DNA of 9,689 bases from an uncultured Bacteroidales bacterium. GTDB lineage: Bacteria > Bacteroidota > Bacteroidia > Bacteroidales > P3. A model generated the notes under the pieces. That model saw nothing but the letters and a program-made list of their open reading frames with translations. It was not told the origin of the DNA and made no database searches. Below, in pieces: positions 1 to 6,694 of the stretch. A program made the position numbers and the translations under genes. The DNA lies in the NCBI GenBank assembly GCA_947177845.1, contig CAMWVZ010000031.1, positions 1 through 9,689 on the forward strand. Reading direction: 5' to 3'. Within the stretch, counting starts at the first letter, position 1; every line of letters starts with the position of its first letter.

Positions 1-611
1 GCCGAGCGGACGTCTTTCTCCACATTGTCGAGCAAGCCTTGCAACTGCTCCAAGGTCTTGCGTTTTTCTTCGAGCGACACCACGAGCCAATAGGAATTTT
101 CCACTTCTTCGAGCATGGTTCTCTCGCTGATTTTCTCCTGCAGAACCGAGGCCTGCACGCCTAACTGCGCCAAGCGGTTTCCGTTGACGATTCTTCCTCC
201 TGCGAAAAGGGGTTGTATGGCGGTGGCGGAGGCCGTCCAGCCGTGTTCGAGGGTGCGGTAGGAGGTGTTGATTCCGTATTGCGCCCCCACTTGTTCTATC
301 AAGCGGTTGAGATTGCGGGCGGTGGGGCTGTGTCCCAAGATGTCGAGCATTCCGATTTCGAGCATGGGCTCCAAGGCTCCGAAACCGAAGGCCTGCACCG
401 ACACTTTCGGAAAATAGGAGGCCAAGGCTTCCTGCTTTTTGGCCCGTGCCGCCAATACGTCGAGACGGGCGTTTTTCAGCACTGCGCTATGGGTGCGTGC
501 CAATTCGAAACAGGAGTCCAAGGGGAGGGAAACGGGCTCCGTCTGCGCTTTTGTGAAGCCGCATATACATAGGGCCACCACCGCCGAAAGGAGAAGCGTC
601 TTAGATTTCAT
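1..611 (-). CDS. TolC-like outer-membrane efflux channel, N-terminal half (partial)
   Basis: This is the outer-membrane factor of the RND pump encoded just upstream, expected to form the trimeric channel that carries substrate from the adaptor/transporter complex across the outer membrane. Reading starts at the ATG on bases 611-609. The first 203 residues are visible and the gene runs off the window at base 1; family members are usually about 420-480 residues. Residues 1-22 are a Sec signal peptide ending TKA before QTEP. Typical TolC-family stretches follow: LDSCFELARTHSAVLKNARLD near residues 30-50, the motif ATAIQPLFAGGRIVNGNRLA near 130-150, and a long charged alpha-helical tail. The start overlaps the end of the transporter gene by 11 bp and is preceded by a strong Shine-Dalgarno sequence, so translation is probably coupled. 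A lipobox is not convincing despite Cys15 and Cys17. Family assignment is firm; substrate is unknown. Confidence 0.9.
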   Translation of the reverse strand, partial: MKSKTLLLSAVVALCICGFTKAQTEPVSLPLDSCFELARTHSAVLKNARLDVLAARAKKQEALASYFPKVSVQAFGFGALEPMLEIGMLDILGHSPTARNLNRLIEQVGAQYGINTSYRTLEHGWTASATAIQPLFAGGRIVNGNRLAQLGVQASVLQEKISERTMLEEVENSYWLVVSLEEKRKTLEQLQGLLDNVEKDVRS

Positions 612-3600
612 CGGCAATTCCCTCCTTTCTTTTCACATTTTTAAAGACCAGCCAATACGAAACCGGCATCACCGTCACAATCAAGATAATGGTGAGGATA
701 GTGCCGAAGCAGATTACCACGCCCATAGGCCGCCACAAGGGGTCGGGATTGAGCACCATAGGCAAAACGCCCAAGGCGGTGGTGCAGGAAGTGAGGAAGA
801 TAGGGCGCATACGTCTTTGGCCCGCCATAAAAGCCGCCTCCTTGACAGGCGTGCCCTCCAAGCGCAGTTCTTCGGCATAGTCGAACATGATGATGCCGTT
901 GCGGACGATGATGCCCACCAGACTTATCAGGCCCAACACCGCCGTCAGGCCGAAGTCGAGATGAAAAATCACAAGGCCCACGAAAGCGCCGAAGAAACAG
1001 AGCGTGCAGAGTGCCAGCGTGAGCAGCGACAGGGATATTTTCTTGAACTTGAACAGCATGAAGAAGAACAATACCATTACCGCAAGGAAGAACGCCAGGG
1101 CGATTTCGGGAATCACCTCCTTGTTGACGTTGGCCAAGCCGCCGTTTGTGATTTTTATGTGCGGGGGCAGGGTGGGGCGTATTTCGGTGTCGATGTAGTG
1201 CTGTATCTTCTTCATGGCCGCAGGCTGGCTCTTGCCGTATTTGAGGTCGGCCATGACGCTCACCGTTTCCACGCCCGCCTTGCGCGGATAGTTCTCGAGT
1301 TCCCATGCGGGTTGCAGGCGGGCCACCTGTCGCAAAGGCACCGACACTTCGGGGAAAAGGGTGGAAATCATCTGATTTTCCAACCGGTCGTAGTCTATGC
1401 CGTCTTTCTGCGTCAGTTCGCTGTAGAGGTTCACCGGCACCGACTTTCCGTCTTCCCAAATCGAAGTGATCGTCTGTCCGCTCAGACTTGCGGCCATGGA
1501 CAGCGAGAGCATGGTTTTATTGACACCCAGCCGCGAAGATTCCTCGGGGTCGAGAATCACCTCGATAGCCGAGACGTAGCCGTCGCAATCGCTGTGCACC
1601 CACTGCAATTCGTCTTGCATGGTCTGCATGAAGTTGCGGATGCTGTCGGCGTAGGGTTTGAGTTCGTCTTGGGAAGCCCCTGTCAGTTCCACGCAGACGG
1701 GGGCGATAACATATTGATAATTCATCTGCTTGAAGCGGATGACGGTTCCCGGGAAAGCGTCGCCGTAGGTGTCGGCCAATTGGGTGAGCACGGCTTCGGT
1801 ATCTTCGTGCGAACGGGTGCTTACGATGAGTTGGGCGATATTGGGCCCCGGCATGATAGGAGCGTAGATAGCGTTGAAACGGGGCGCTCCCGTGCCGATG
1901 AAAGAGGTGACGGACCTCACCCGTCTGTCGGCCAGCAGAATTTTTTGCAGCGAATCGTTGACGGCTTCGGTTTGCCGCAGGCCGGCGTTGTTTTCCAGAC
2001 AGACTTCGATGGCGAAGAAGTCGCGGGCGGCCATAGGCATCATCTGAATGTTCAGTTGCAGAAACAGCAGAACCCCAATCGCCACAAAGCCCAAGCCTCC
2101 GAAAATGGTGGTGCGCGGATGACGGAAGCACCATGCTTCCAATTTGTCGTAACTTCCCTGCAAGGCATTGAAAAGGCGGTCTTGCATACGGGAGATGACG
2201 GTTTCTTTGGAGGAGCGGGCTTCGGTGATGTATTTCACTTCCAACGAAGGAACCACCAGCATGGCGTAGACCAGAGAAATGGTCAGGGCAATGGAGATGA
2301 CCCAAGGGAATGCGCCTACGAATTCGCCGAGATTTCCTTTTATGGCGGCGCAGGCGGGAAAGAACATCAGGCAGATGGCGGCCGTGGCCGTGAGCATGGA
2401 AACGAACAGTTCCCGCGAGGATTGGCTTGCGGCTTCCGTCCGGCTCATGCCTTTGCCCAATTTGTCCATATAGCCGTCCATGGTGATGATGGAGTCGTCC
2501 ACAATCATGCCCAGCACCACAATCAGGGCCGCCAAGCTCACGGTATTGAGGTCGATGCCCGTCATGAACATCACGGCAATCGCCACGGCCGTGCATACCG
2601 GCACGCCCGAACTTGCAATCATGGCCGAGCGCATGGGAAAGAGCATCAGCATCACGAACACCACCACCGCCATGGAAATCAGCAAATCGCGCAGGAACGA
2701 GAACACCGAGCGCGACACCACCTTCGATTGGTCGGTGATGCGGCTCATGTGCACGTTTTCGGGCAAATCGGCGGCAAAGTCGTTCAGCACGGCGTTGACT
2801 TTCCTCCCGAAAGCCACGATGTCGTTTCCGGGACGCATCTCGATAGACAGCACCAAGGCCGACTGCCCGTTGTATTTTACCATAGAGGTGATTTCCTTGT
2901 AGCGGCGCTCCACCGTGGCCACGTCCGAAAGACGCACCACGTTTCCGTTAGGGTCGGTATAGACGATATGATTGGCGATTTCCTCTTCGTTGGTGAGTTT
3001 GCTTTGGAAGTGAATGGGGGAGTTGGTGTAGTCGGTCTTGAAATTCCCGCTCAGGATTTTGAGGCCTGCGGTCTGATAGTTAAGCAATAAGGAAGAAGGG
3101 CTGATGCCGTAGGAGGAGAGTTTGTCGCGGTCGACAACCACGGCTATCTCTTCGCTCTGTTCGCCGAGGATACTTACATTCGATACGTTCTTGATGCTTT
3201 TGAGCCGCTTGCTGAGGTCCTCGGCGTATTCCGCCATTTCTCGGTAGCTCTTGTCGGAGGATTCCAGCCCCACAAGTATGGCGGAAACCGCGCTGAAATC
3301 GTCGAGTACGGCCACCGCCAAAACGCCCGGCGGCAACAGCACGCGCGAGTCGTCCAGTTTGAGCTTGATTTTGGACCACACTTCGTTTTTCCGCTTGTTG
3401 TGCACGATGAGGTCCACATAGATATAGCAGATGCCGTCTTTGGAATAGGAATAGGTGGTTTCGCGGTTCACCTCGGAAAAGGAGAAAAGAATATCCTCCA
3501 AAGGTTTGGTGAGCTGTTGTTCCACATCCTTGGCACCGGCGCCGGGATACACGCCCACCACCAACCCTTGCTTGATGTCGAAAGCGGGAAATTCGTCCTT

Positions 3601-3711
3601 GTTCATAAAGGACAAACCCACTAACCCCACCACAATCAGCAAGGCGAAAATCAGATAGATAATCTGCTTTTGCGCAATGATGCCGCGTATGATGTCCTTC
3701 TTCCTTTCCAT
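601..3711 (-). CDS. RND-family efflux transporter (AcrB/MdtB-like inner-membrane subunit)
   Basis: This is the proton-driven inner-membrane pump of a tripartite RND efflux system. Its length of 1036 residues is typical of hydrophobe/amphiphile RND pumps. The duplicated layout is clear: TM1 at about 13-33, a periplasmic porter loop from about 38 to 335 with the PN1 stretch VYPGAGAKDVEQQLTKPLED, TM2-6 at about 338-490, TM7 near 534-552, a second large loop to about 865, and TM8-12 at about 868-1020. TM4 carries the proton-relay aspartates D405 and D406 in GMIVDDSI. In TM10 the residue corresponding to AcrB Lys940 is arginine (R937 in GIIVRNGII); several MdtB-like and Bacteroidota pumps are, as I recall, similar. 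The gene starts at ATG 3711-3709, overlapping the adaptor stop by one base (TAATG), which implies coupled translation. It ends with TAA at 603-601. The absence of the metal-pump TM4 signature argues against a CusA-type transporter. The drug, lipid or other substrate cannot be predicted. Confidence 0.95.
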   Translation of the reverse strand: MERKKDIIRGIIAQKQIIYLIFALLIVVGLVGLSFMNKDEFPAFDIKQGLVVGVYPGAGAKDVEQQLTKPLEDILFSFSEVNRETTYSYSKDGICYIYVDLIVHNKRKNEVWSKIKLKLDDSRVLLPPGVLAVAVLDDFSAVSAILVGLESSDKSYREMAEYAEDLSKRLKSIKNVSNVSILGEQSEEIAVVVDRDKLSSYGISPSSLLLNYQTAGLKILSGNFKTDYTNSPIHFQSKLTNEEEIANHIVYTDPNGNVVRLSDVATVERRYKEITSMVKYNGQSALVLSIEMRPGNDIVAFGRKVNAVLNDFAADLPENVHMSRITDQSKVVSRSVFSFLRDLLISMAVVVFVMLMLFPMRSAMIASSGVPVCTAVAIAVMFMTGIDLNTVSLAALIVVLGMIVDDSIITMDGYMDKLGKGMSRTEAASQSSRELFVSMLTATAAICLMFFPACAAIKGNLGEFVGAFPWVISIALTISLVYAMLVVPSLEVKYITEARSSKETVISRMQDRLFNALQGSYDKLEAWCFRHPRTTIFGGLGFVAIGVLLFLQLNIQMMPMAARDFFAIEVCLENNAGLRQTEAVNDSLQKILLADRRVRSVTSFIGTGAPRFNAIYAPIMPGPNIAQLIVSTRSHEDTEAVLTQLADTYGDAFPGTVIRFKQMNYQYVIAPVCVELTGASQDELKPYADSIRNFMQTMQDELQWVHSDCDGYVSAIEVILDPEESSRLGVNKTMLSLSMAASLSGQTITSIWEDGKSVPVNLYSELTQKDGIDYDRLENQMISTLFPEVSVPLRQVARLQPAWELENYPRKAGVETVSVMADLKYGKSQPAAMKKIQHYIDTEIRPTLPPHIKITNGGLANVNKEVIPEIALAFFLAVMVLFFFMLFKFKKISLSLLTLALCTLCFFGAFVGLVIFHLDFGLTAVLGLISLVGIIVRNGIIMFDYAEELRLEGTPVKEAAFMAGQRRMRPIFLTSCTTALGVLPMVLNPDPLWRPMGVVICFGTILTIILIVTVMPVSYWLVFKNVKRKEGIADEI
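620..628 (-). promoter_or_regulatory. Shine-Dalgarno site of the TolC-like gene
   Basis: On the minus strand the sequence AAAGGAGGG lies eight bases before the ATG at 611-609, inside the end of the transporter coding region. Strong Shine-Dalgarno sequences are uncommon in Bacteroidota, so its presence supports this start and suggests independent or re-initiated translation of the channel gene within the operon. Confidence 0.6.
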
Positions 3712-4742
3712 TATTCCACCGTCTTGACTTCCATTCCCGTGCTGATTTTGCGGCTACCTTCCACCACCACGCTGTCGCCGTCTTGCAGGCCCGAAACCAC
3801 AATCACCCCTTTGCCGTGAAAACCTCCGGTTTCCACATAGCATTTGGAGGCGTGTTGATTTTCCACCACCCACACATATTTTCCCTCTGTGTCCATTTGC
3901 ACCACCGACGAAGGAACCACAATGCCTGCACGCAGTTCGGAATACAGATACACTTTGCAGACCATGCCCGGAAGCAAACCCTCGATGTTTCTCATAGGCT
4001 TGAGCGTACAGGTATAGCTGTGCGATAGGGCGGACGCCACCATGCCCTTATTCTTGACACGCCCCGCACAGAGCGAATCCTCCATGGCGGGAATCACGAA
4101 AAACGCGGTGTCGCCGGGGTGTATCCTGCCGATTTCCTTTTCGGGCACGGGAAAGCGGATTTCCACCTCCGATATATCCAGCACCCGCATCACGGGGTCG
4201 GCTACCGAAAGTTCCACGCCTTCATCGCCATACACCTCGCCTATAATGCCTGCATAGGGAGCCTTGATTGTGCAGTCGTCCAAGGCTTGCCTGGCGGCCT
4301 CGAAAGCCGCCTTGCTCTTCTTATACTGCGCTTCCACCTCCACTTTCTTGATTTCGGGCACGCTTCCCGTGCCATGCACCTGCATCATGCGCTTATAGCC
4401 GTCTTCGGCCTGTTCGAAGGTGGTGCGCGCCATTTCGTAGGAACTTTTTACCGATGCGGTCTGCACTTGCGCCAGCACCTGTCCTTTCTCCACATAATCG
4501 CCCTGTTTCACAAACACCTGCGTCAACGTGCCGGGATAGCGGCACGAAAGGACCACCGATTTGAGCGGAGAAACCGTCCCCACATAGCCGGCGCGGCGGA
4601 TGCCTTGTTGCAGTTTCACCCTTTCCACCCGCACCGTCACGGCTTCTTGGGAGGCGCTTTCCTTTTTATGCAAGGAGCAGGAGGTGGCCGAAAGACCGAG
4701 GGCTCCCGTCAACACCCACCTTAAAATCCGATTTGCTTTCAT
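3711..4742 (-). CDS. RND efflux periplasmic adaptor lipoprotein (AcrA/HlyD-like)
   Basis: This is the membrane fusion protein that bridges the RND pump and the TolC-like channel in the periplasm. It has 343 residues. The N-terminus is a lipoprotein signal with the lipobox ending SATSC, so Cys22 should be lipidated and anchored to the inner membrane. Domains in order: first beta-barrel/lipoyl strands and lipoyl half-motif GTLTQVFVKQGDYVEKGQ at 71-88, an alpha-helical hairpin at about 95-155, the second lipoyl half at about 156-185 (CTIKAPYAGIIGEV), a beta-barrel at about 192-270 (including HPGDTAFF and LLPGM), and a membrane-proximal domain to the end (GLQDGDSVVVEG). The gene lies 12 bp after the small lipoprotein gene, with a Shine-Dalgarno sequence, and shares one base with the transporter gene. 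The family assignment is secure. Confidence 0.94.
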   Translation of the reverse strand: MKANRILRWVLTGALGLSATSCSLHKKESASQEAVTVRVERVKLQQGIRRAGYVGTVSPLKSVVLSCRYPGTLTQVFVKQGDYVEKGQVLAQVQTASVKSSYEMARTTFEQAEDGYKRMMQVHGTGSVPEIKKVEVEAQYKKSKAAFEAARQALDDCTIKAPYAGIIGEVYGDEGVELSVADPVMRVLDISEVEIRFPVPEKEIGRIHPGDTAFFVIPAMEDSLCAGRVKNKGMVASALSHSYTCTLKPMRNIEGLLPGMVCKVYLYSELRAGIVVPSSVVQMDTEGKYVWVVENQHASKCYVETGGFHGKGVIVVSGLQDGDSVVVEGSRKISTGMEVKTVE

Positions 4743-4746
4743 GCTG

Positions 4747-4755
4747 CCTCCTCCC
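4747..4755 (-). promoter_or_regulatory. Shine-Dalgarno site of the adaptor gene
   Basis: On the minus strand GGGAGGAGG ends four bases before the adaptor ATG (4742-4740); its first base is the last base of the preceding TAG stop. The polypurine tract fills most of the 12-bp gap and supports both the chosen start and translation from the same transcript. Confidence 0.55.
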
Positions 4756-5285
4756 TAATTTTCGTTGCGCTCGGCCACGCATTCCACGCGGCTTTCCAGA
4801 ATTTCGTATTTGCCGCTCACCGCATTCAGCGTGCCGGAATAATCCAACTTAAAGAGCAATACGTTGTCGTAGCGTTCGCCCTTGCCCGTTACCGTAACTT
4901 GGGTGCGTTGCGTGATATTGTTGAGAATCTGCAAGGTGATATAGCGTTCCTTGGGCAGCAGGGTGATGTGGCTTTCCGTGGCCTCCGCTTCGAAAGCCGT
5001 GGCATCGCCGCCCATTACGTCCATGGTCACCAACATGGTCTTGGCGCCTTTATCGCGCACCACCACATTCATCTGTCCCCATTCGTCGATAAGGGGCAGG
5101 GTGAGGGTATCGCCTACCGAAACGGGAAGTGTGTCGGAAATCACCTCCACCACGCGCAGCATCAGGTTTCCGCTGGTTTTGAAACTGTAAGAGCCTTTGT
5201 AGCGGCCTATGTCCTTGGAACACGAACTCAACAGGAGCAGGGAGGCAAAACAGCCCGCAACGATACTTGCAACTTTTGATTTCAT
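4755..5285 (-). CDS. Small lipoprotein of unknown function, first gene of the efflux operon
   Basis: I do not recognise this 176-residue protein as a named family. Residues 1-21 form a lipoprotein signal with a hydrophobic core and the lipobox LSSC, predicting lipidation of Cys22 and attachment to a membrane facing the periplasm or cell surface. The mature part begins SKDIGRYKGSYSFKTSG and is rich in alternating hydrophobic and polar residues with many Thr, Val and Leu (TLPVSVGDTLTLPL, ITLLPKERYITLQIL, VTVTGKGERYDNVLLFKLDY). This predicts a mostly beta fold, perhaps a small lipocalin-like or other beta barrel; that is inference. The C-terminal part has one further cysteine, in RVECVAERNEN. 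It is the promoter-proximal gene of the pump operon, 12 bp before the adaptor, so it may be an accessory or sensing partner of the pump. The start at 5285-5283 follows an A-rich leader without a Shine-Dalgarno sequence, as is normal in this phylum. Confidence 0.75.
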   Translation of the reverse strand: MKSKVASIVAGCFASLLLLSSCSKDIGRYKGSYSFKTSGNLMLRVVEVISDTLPVSVGDTLTLPLIDEWGQMNVVVRDKGAKTMLVTMDVMGGDATAFEAEATESHITLLPKERYITLQILNNITQRTQVTVTGKGERYDNVLLFKLDYSGTLNAVSGKYEILESRVECVAERNEN

Positions 5286-5292
5286 TTTTCGG

Positions 5293-5316
5293 GTGTAAAC
5301 TTTAGTGTAAATTTTA
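5293..5316. repeat. 12-bp tandem repeat in the leader of the efflux operon
   Basis: Two adjacent 12-bp units, GTGTAAACTTTA (5293-5304) and GTGTAAATTTTA (5305-5316), match at 11 of 12 positions. Each contains a 9-bp palindrome of the form TAAAnTTTA, so two dyads are spaced 12 bp apart, slightly more than one helical turn. The pair lies 8-31 bp upstream of the small lipoprotein start. This arrangement resembles a paired operator for a dimeric repressor, but no regulator gene is present in the window. Confidence 0.55.
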
Positions 5317-5336
5317 AGGGTATGCTTTCCCCGTTA

Positions 5337-5344
5337 CAATGATA
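5337..5344 (-). promoter_or_regulatory. Candidate -7 box of the efflux operon promoter
   Basis: On the minus strand TATCATTG matches the Bacteroidota -7 consensus TAnnTTTG at five of six defined positions. It would place transcription start near 5330, giving a leader of about 45 bases that contains the 12-bp tandem repeat. I found no convincing -33 TTTG element at 19-21 bp, so this is a weak call. Confidence 0.3.
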
Positions 5345-5375
5345 CGAAAAAATAAAATTTCACTACCTTCGTATC
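5341..5375. repeat. 8-bp perfect inverted repeat spanning both divergent promoters
   Basis: GATACGAA at 5341-5348 and TTCGTATC at 5368-5375 are exact reverse complements separated by 19 A/T-rich bases. The left arm overlaps the candidate minus-strand -7 box and the right arm overlaps the candidate plus-strand -7 box. It may be a shared operator, or a by-product of both promoters using a similar core motif. The loop is too long and the stem too short for a convincing terminator, and there is no T tract of terminator type after either arm. Confidence 0.5.
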
Positions 5376-5379
5376 TTTA
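5364..5379 (+). promoter_or_regulatory. Candidate -7 promoter box(es) of the cysteate synthase/importer operon
   Basis: Two adjacent boxes fit the Bacteroidota -7 consensus TAnnTTTG at five of six defined positions: TACCTTCG (5364-5371) and TATCTTTA (5372-5379). Either would give a very short leader (about 8-18 bases) before the ATG at 5394. That leader, AAAATTGGGATTTT-like, has no Shine-Dalgarno sequence. No clear TTTG -33 element is visible at the expected distance, so the exact box is uncertain. Confidence 0.4.
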
Positions 5380-5393
5380 AAAATTGGGATTTT

Positions 5394-6692
5394 ATGAACG
5401 CGATTACCCCTACTTCCTACAAATTGCAGACCGTGGCCACAGGCCGCATTTTCGACGACAACGGCTGGGTGCTCGACGACCCGCAGTGCGACCAACCTTC
5501 CTTGGTGCGTGCCGTTTACGAAAAGAAACAACTCGAACCCCTCGGTCTTGAATACGGCATTTACCGTTTTGCCGACTGGCTGCCCGTGCGCAGGATGTTG
5601 CAGGGTTCCTGCGCTCCCGTTACGTACAAGAGCGAGAAGTTGGCCAAGGAATTGGGGCTCAACAACCTTTATATCACTTTCAGCGGCTGGTATCCCGAAA
5701 TCGGAGCCAAGATGAGCACCTGCTCGTTTAAGGAAACCGAAGCCTATTCGGTGTGCGGACGTCTCGATCCTGCCTGCGGCAAGGTGCTGGTGGTGGCTTC
5801 GGCGGGCAACACGGCCCGGGCTTTCGCCAAGGTTTGTTCCGAAAATCATATTCCCTTGTTGTTGAGCGTTCCCGCCGACAATCTCGATGCGCTTTGGTTC
5901 GAAAAACCGCTCAACGATTGCGTCAAATTGATTGCTTCCGAGCATGGGGGCGACTATTTCGATGCCATCAATTTGAGTAATATTGTGTTGAAGTCGTCGC
6001 GCTTCCTTGCGGAGGGCGGTGCCAAGAACATAGCCCGCCGCGACGGTATGTCCACGACCATGCTTTCGGCCACCACGCATATTGGCCGCATACCCGATTT
6101 CTATTTTCAGGCCGTGGGGAGCGGTACGGGTGCCATCGCCGCATGGGAAGCCAACCTCCGTCTGCTCGAAGACGGCCGTTTCGGCACGAACAAAACGCGT
6201 CTCATGGTGTCGCAGAACACGCCTTTCCTCCCCATGTACGATGCGTGGAAAGCCGATTCGCGCGCCCTCTTGCCCTACGACGACAATCAGGCCCGCGCCG
6301 ATGCCGAGGCTATCGACGCCAAGGTGCTTTCCAACCGCAAGCCGCCTTTCAGTCTGGCGGGCGGTCTCTACGATGCGCTCAAAGACACGCATGGCGATGT
6401 CCTGAAGGTGGATAACCGACAGGCGAAAGCAGCGCAGGAACTTTTTGAACGTACCGAAGGGATTGATATTCACCCGGCACCTGCGGTGGCGCTCCATTCG
6501 CTTATCGAAAGTGTGCAGAACGGCACGGTGAAGCCCGACGACTGCGTGATGCTCAACATTACCGGGGGCGGCGAGAAGCGGATGAAGTCGGATAAACAGG
6601 TTTGGAACCTGCAACCCTCCAAAATCTATCCTCTCGCGCCCGACCCCGACCGTGTGGTGAAGGAAGCCGAAGACCTTTTCGCTACGATTTAA
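5394..6692 (+). CDS. Cysteate synthase-like PLP enzyme (threonine synthase superfamily)
   Basis: This 432-residue protein belongs to the fold-type II PLP enzymes. It most resembles cysteate synthase, which makes L-cysteate from O-phospho-L-serine and sulfite. Visible motifs: substrate entry region PVTYKSEKLAKELGLNNLY at 75-93; FSGWYPEIGAK at 96-106; the PLP lysine K113 in CSFKETEA; the substrate-binding loop SAGNTARAF at 136-144; EGGAKNIARRDGM at 207-219; the phosphate-cradle glycines GSGTG at 242-246; and NITGGG at 388-393 near the C-terminus. The combination FSGxxPExGA, CSFKExEA and GGAxNxARRDGM matches my memory of methanogen cysteate synthase and differs from ordinary ThrC. In methanogens the product feeds coenzyme M; in Bacteroidota cysteate is condensed with fatty acyl groups to make capnine-type sulfonolipids. 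The start follows an A/T-rich leader without a Shine-Dalgarno sequence. The gene leads an operon and ends 2 bp before the binding-protein gene. The alternative is a divergent threonine synthase. No acyltransferase or reductase for sulfonolipids is in the window. Confidence 0.8.
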   Translation: MNAITPTSYKLQTVATGRIFDDNGWVLDDPQCDQPSLVRAVYEKKQLEPLGLEYGIYRFADWLPVRRMLQGSCAPVTYKSEKLAKELGLNNLYITFSGWYPEIGAKMSTCSFKETEAYSVCGRLDPACGKVLVVASAGNTARAFAKVCSENHIPLLLSVPADNLDALWFEKPLNDCVKLIASEHGGDYFDAINLSNIVLKSSRFLAEGGAKNIARRDGMSTTMLSATTHIGRIPDFYFQAVGSGTGAIAAWEANLRLLEDGRFGTNKTRLMVSQNTPFLPMYDAWKADSRALLPYDDNQARADAEAIDAKVLSNRKPPFSLAGGLYDALKDTHGDVLKVDNRQAKAAQELFERTEGIDIHPAPAVALHSLIESVQNGTVKPDDCVMLNITGGGEKRMKSDKQVWNLQPSKIYPLAPDPDRVVKEAEDLFATI

Positions 6693-6694
6693 TT

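Noticed and set aside
439..3090. Open frame of 883 codons on the plus strand, opposite the RND transporter gene
   Set aside because: It is in exact codon register with the transporter on the other strand, so it stays open simply because that gene avoids TTA, CTA and TCA codons. Its translation is low-complexity (rich in His, Arg, Gly, Gln) with no recognisable domain, while the opposite strand encodes a full RND pump.
5341..5375. Rho-independent terminator formed by the 8-bp inverted repeat
   Set aside because: The loop is 19 bases, the stem is not GC-rich, and it lies upstream of both divergent genes, where a terminator makes little sense.
5286..5393. Cobalamin riboswitch or other structured leader for the importer operon
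   Set aside because: The plus-strand leader is too short (under about 20 bases after the candidate promoter) to hold a B12-box riboswitch, and no such conserved box is seen.
5334..6614. Open frame of 426 codons on the minus strand, opposite the cysteate synthase-like gene
   Set aside because: Same codon register as the plus-strand gene and same cause (avoidance of TTA, CTA and TCA). It also runs through the divergent promoter region. The plus-strand reading has conserved PLP-enzyme motifs.
5394..6692. Ordinary threonine synthase (thrC)
   Set aside because: The superfamily is right, but the motif set around the PLP lysine and the GGAKNIARRDGM stretch fit cysteate synthase better, and no homoserine kinase or aspartokinase gene is adjacent as would be usual for a thr operon. 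Kept as the main alternative.
6602..6694. Upstream start for the binding-lipoprotein gene
   Set aside because: It would begin inside the preceding gene, add 31 out-of-frame residues and bury the lipoprotein signal. The ATG at 6695 gives a proper signal peptide and 2-bp spacing.
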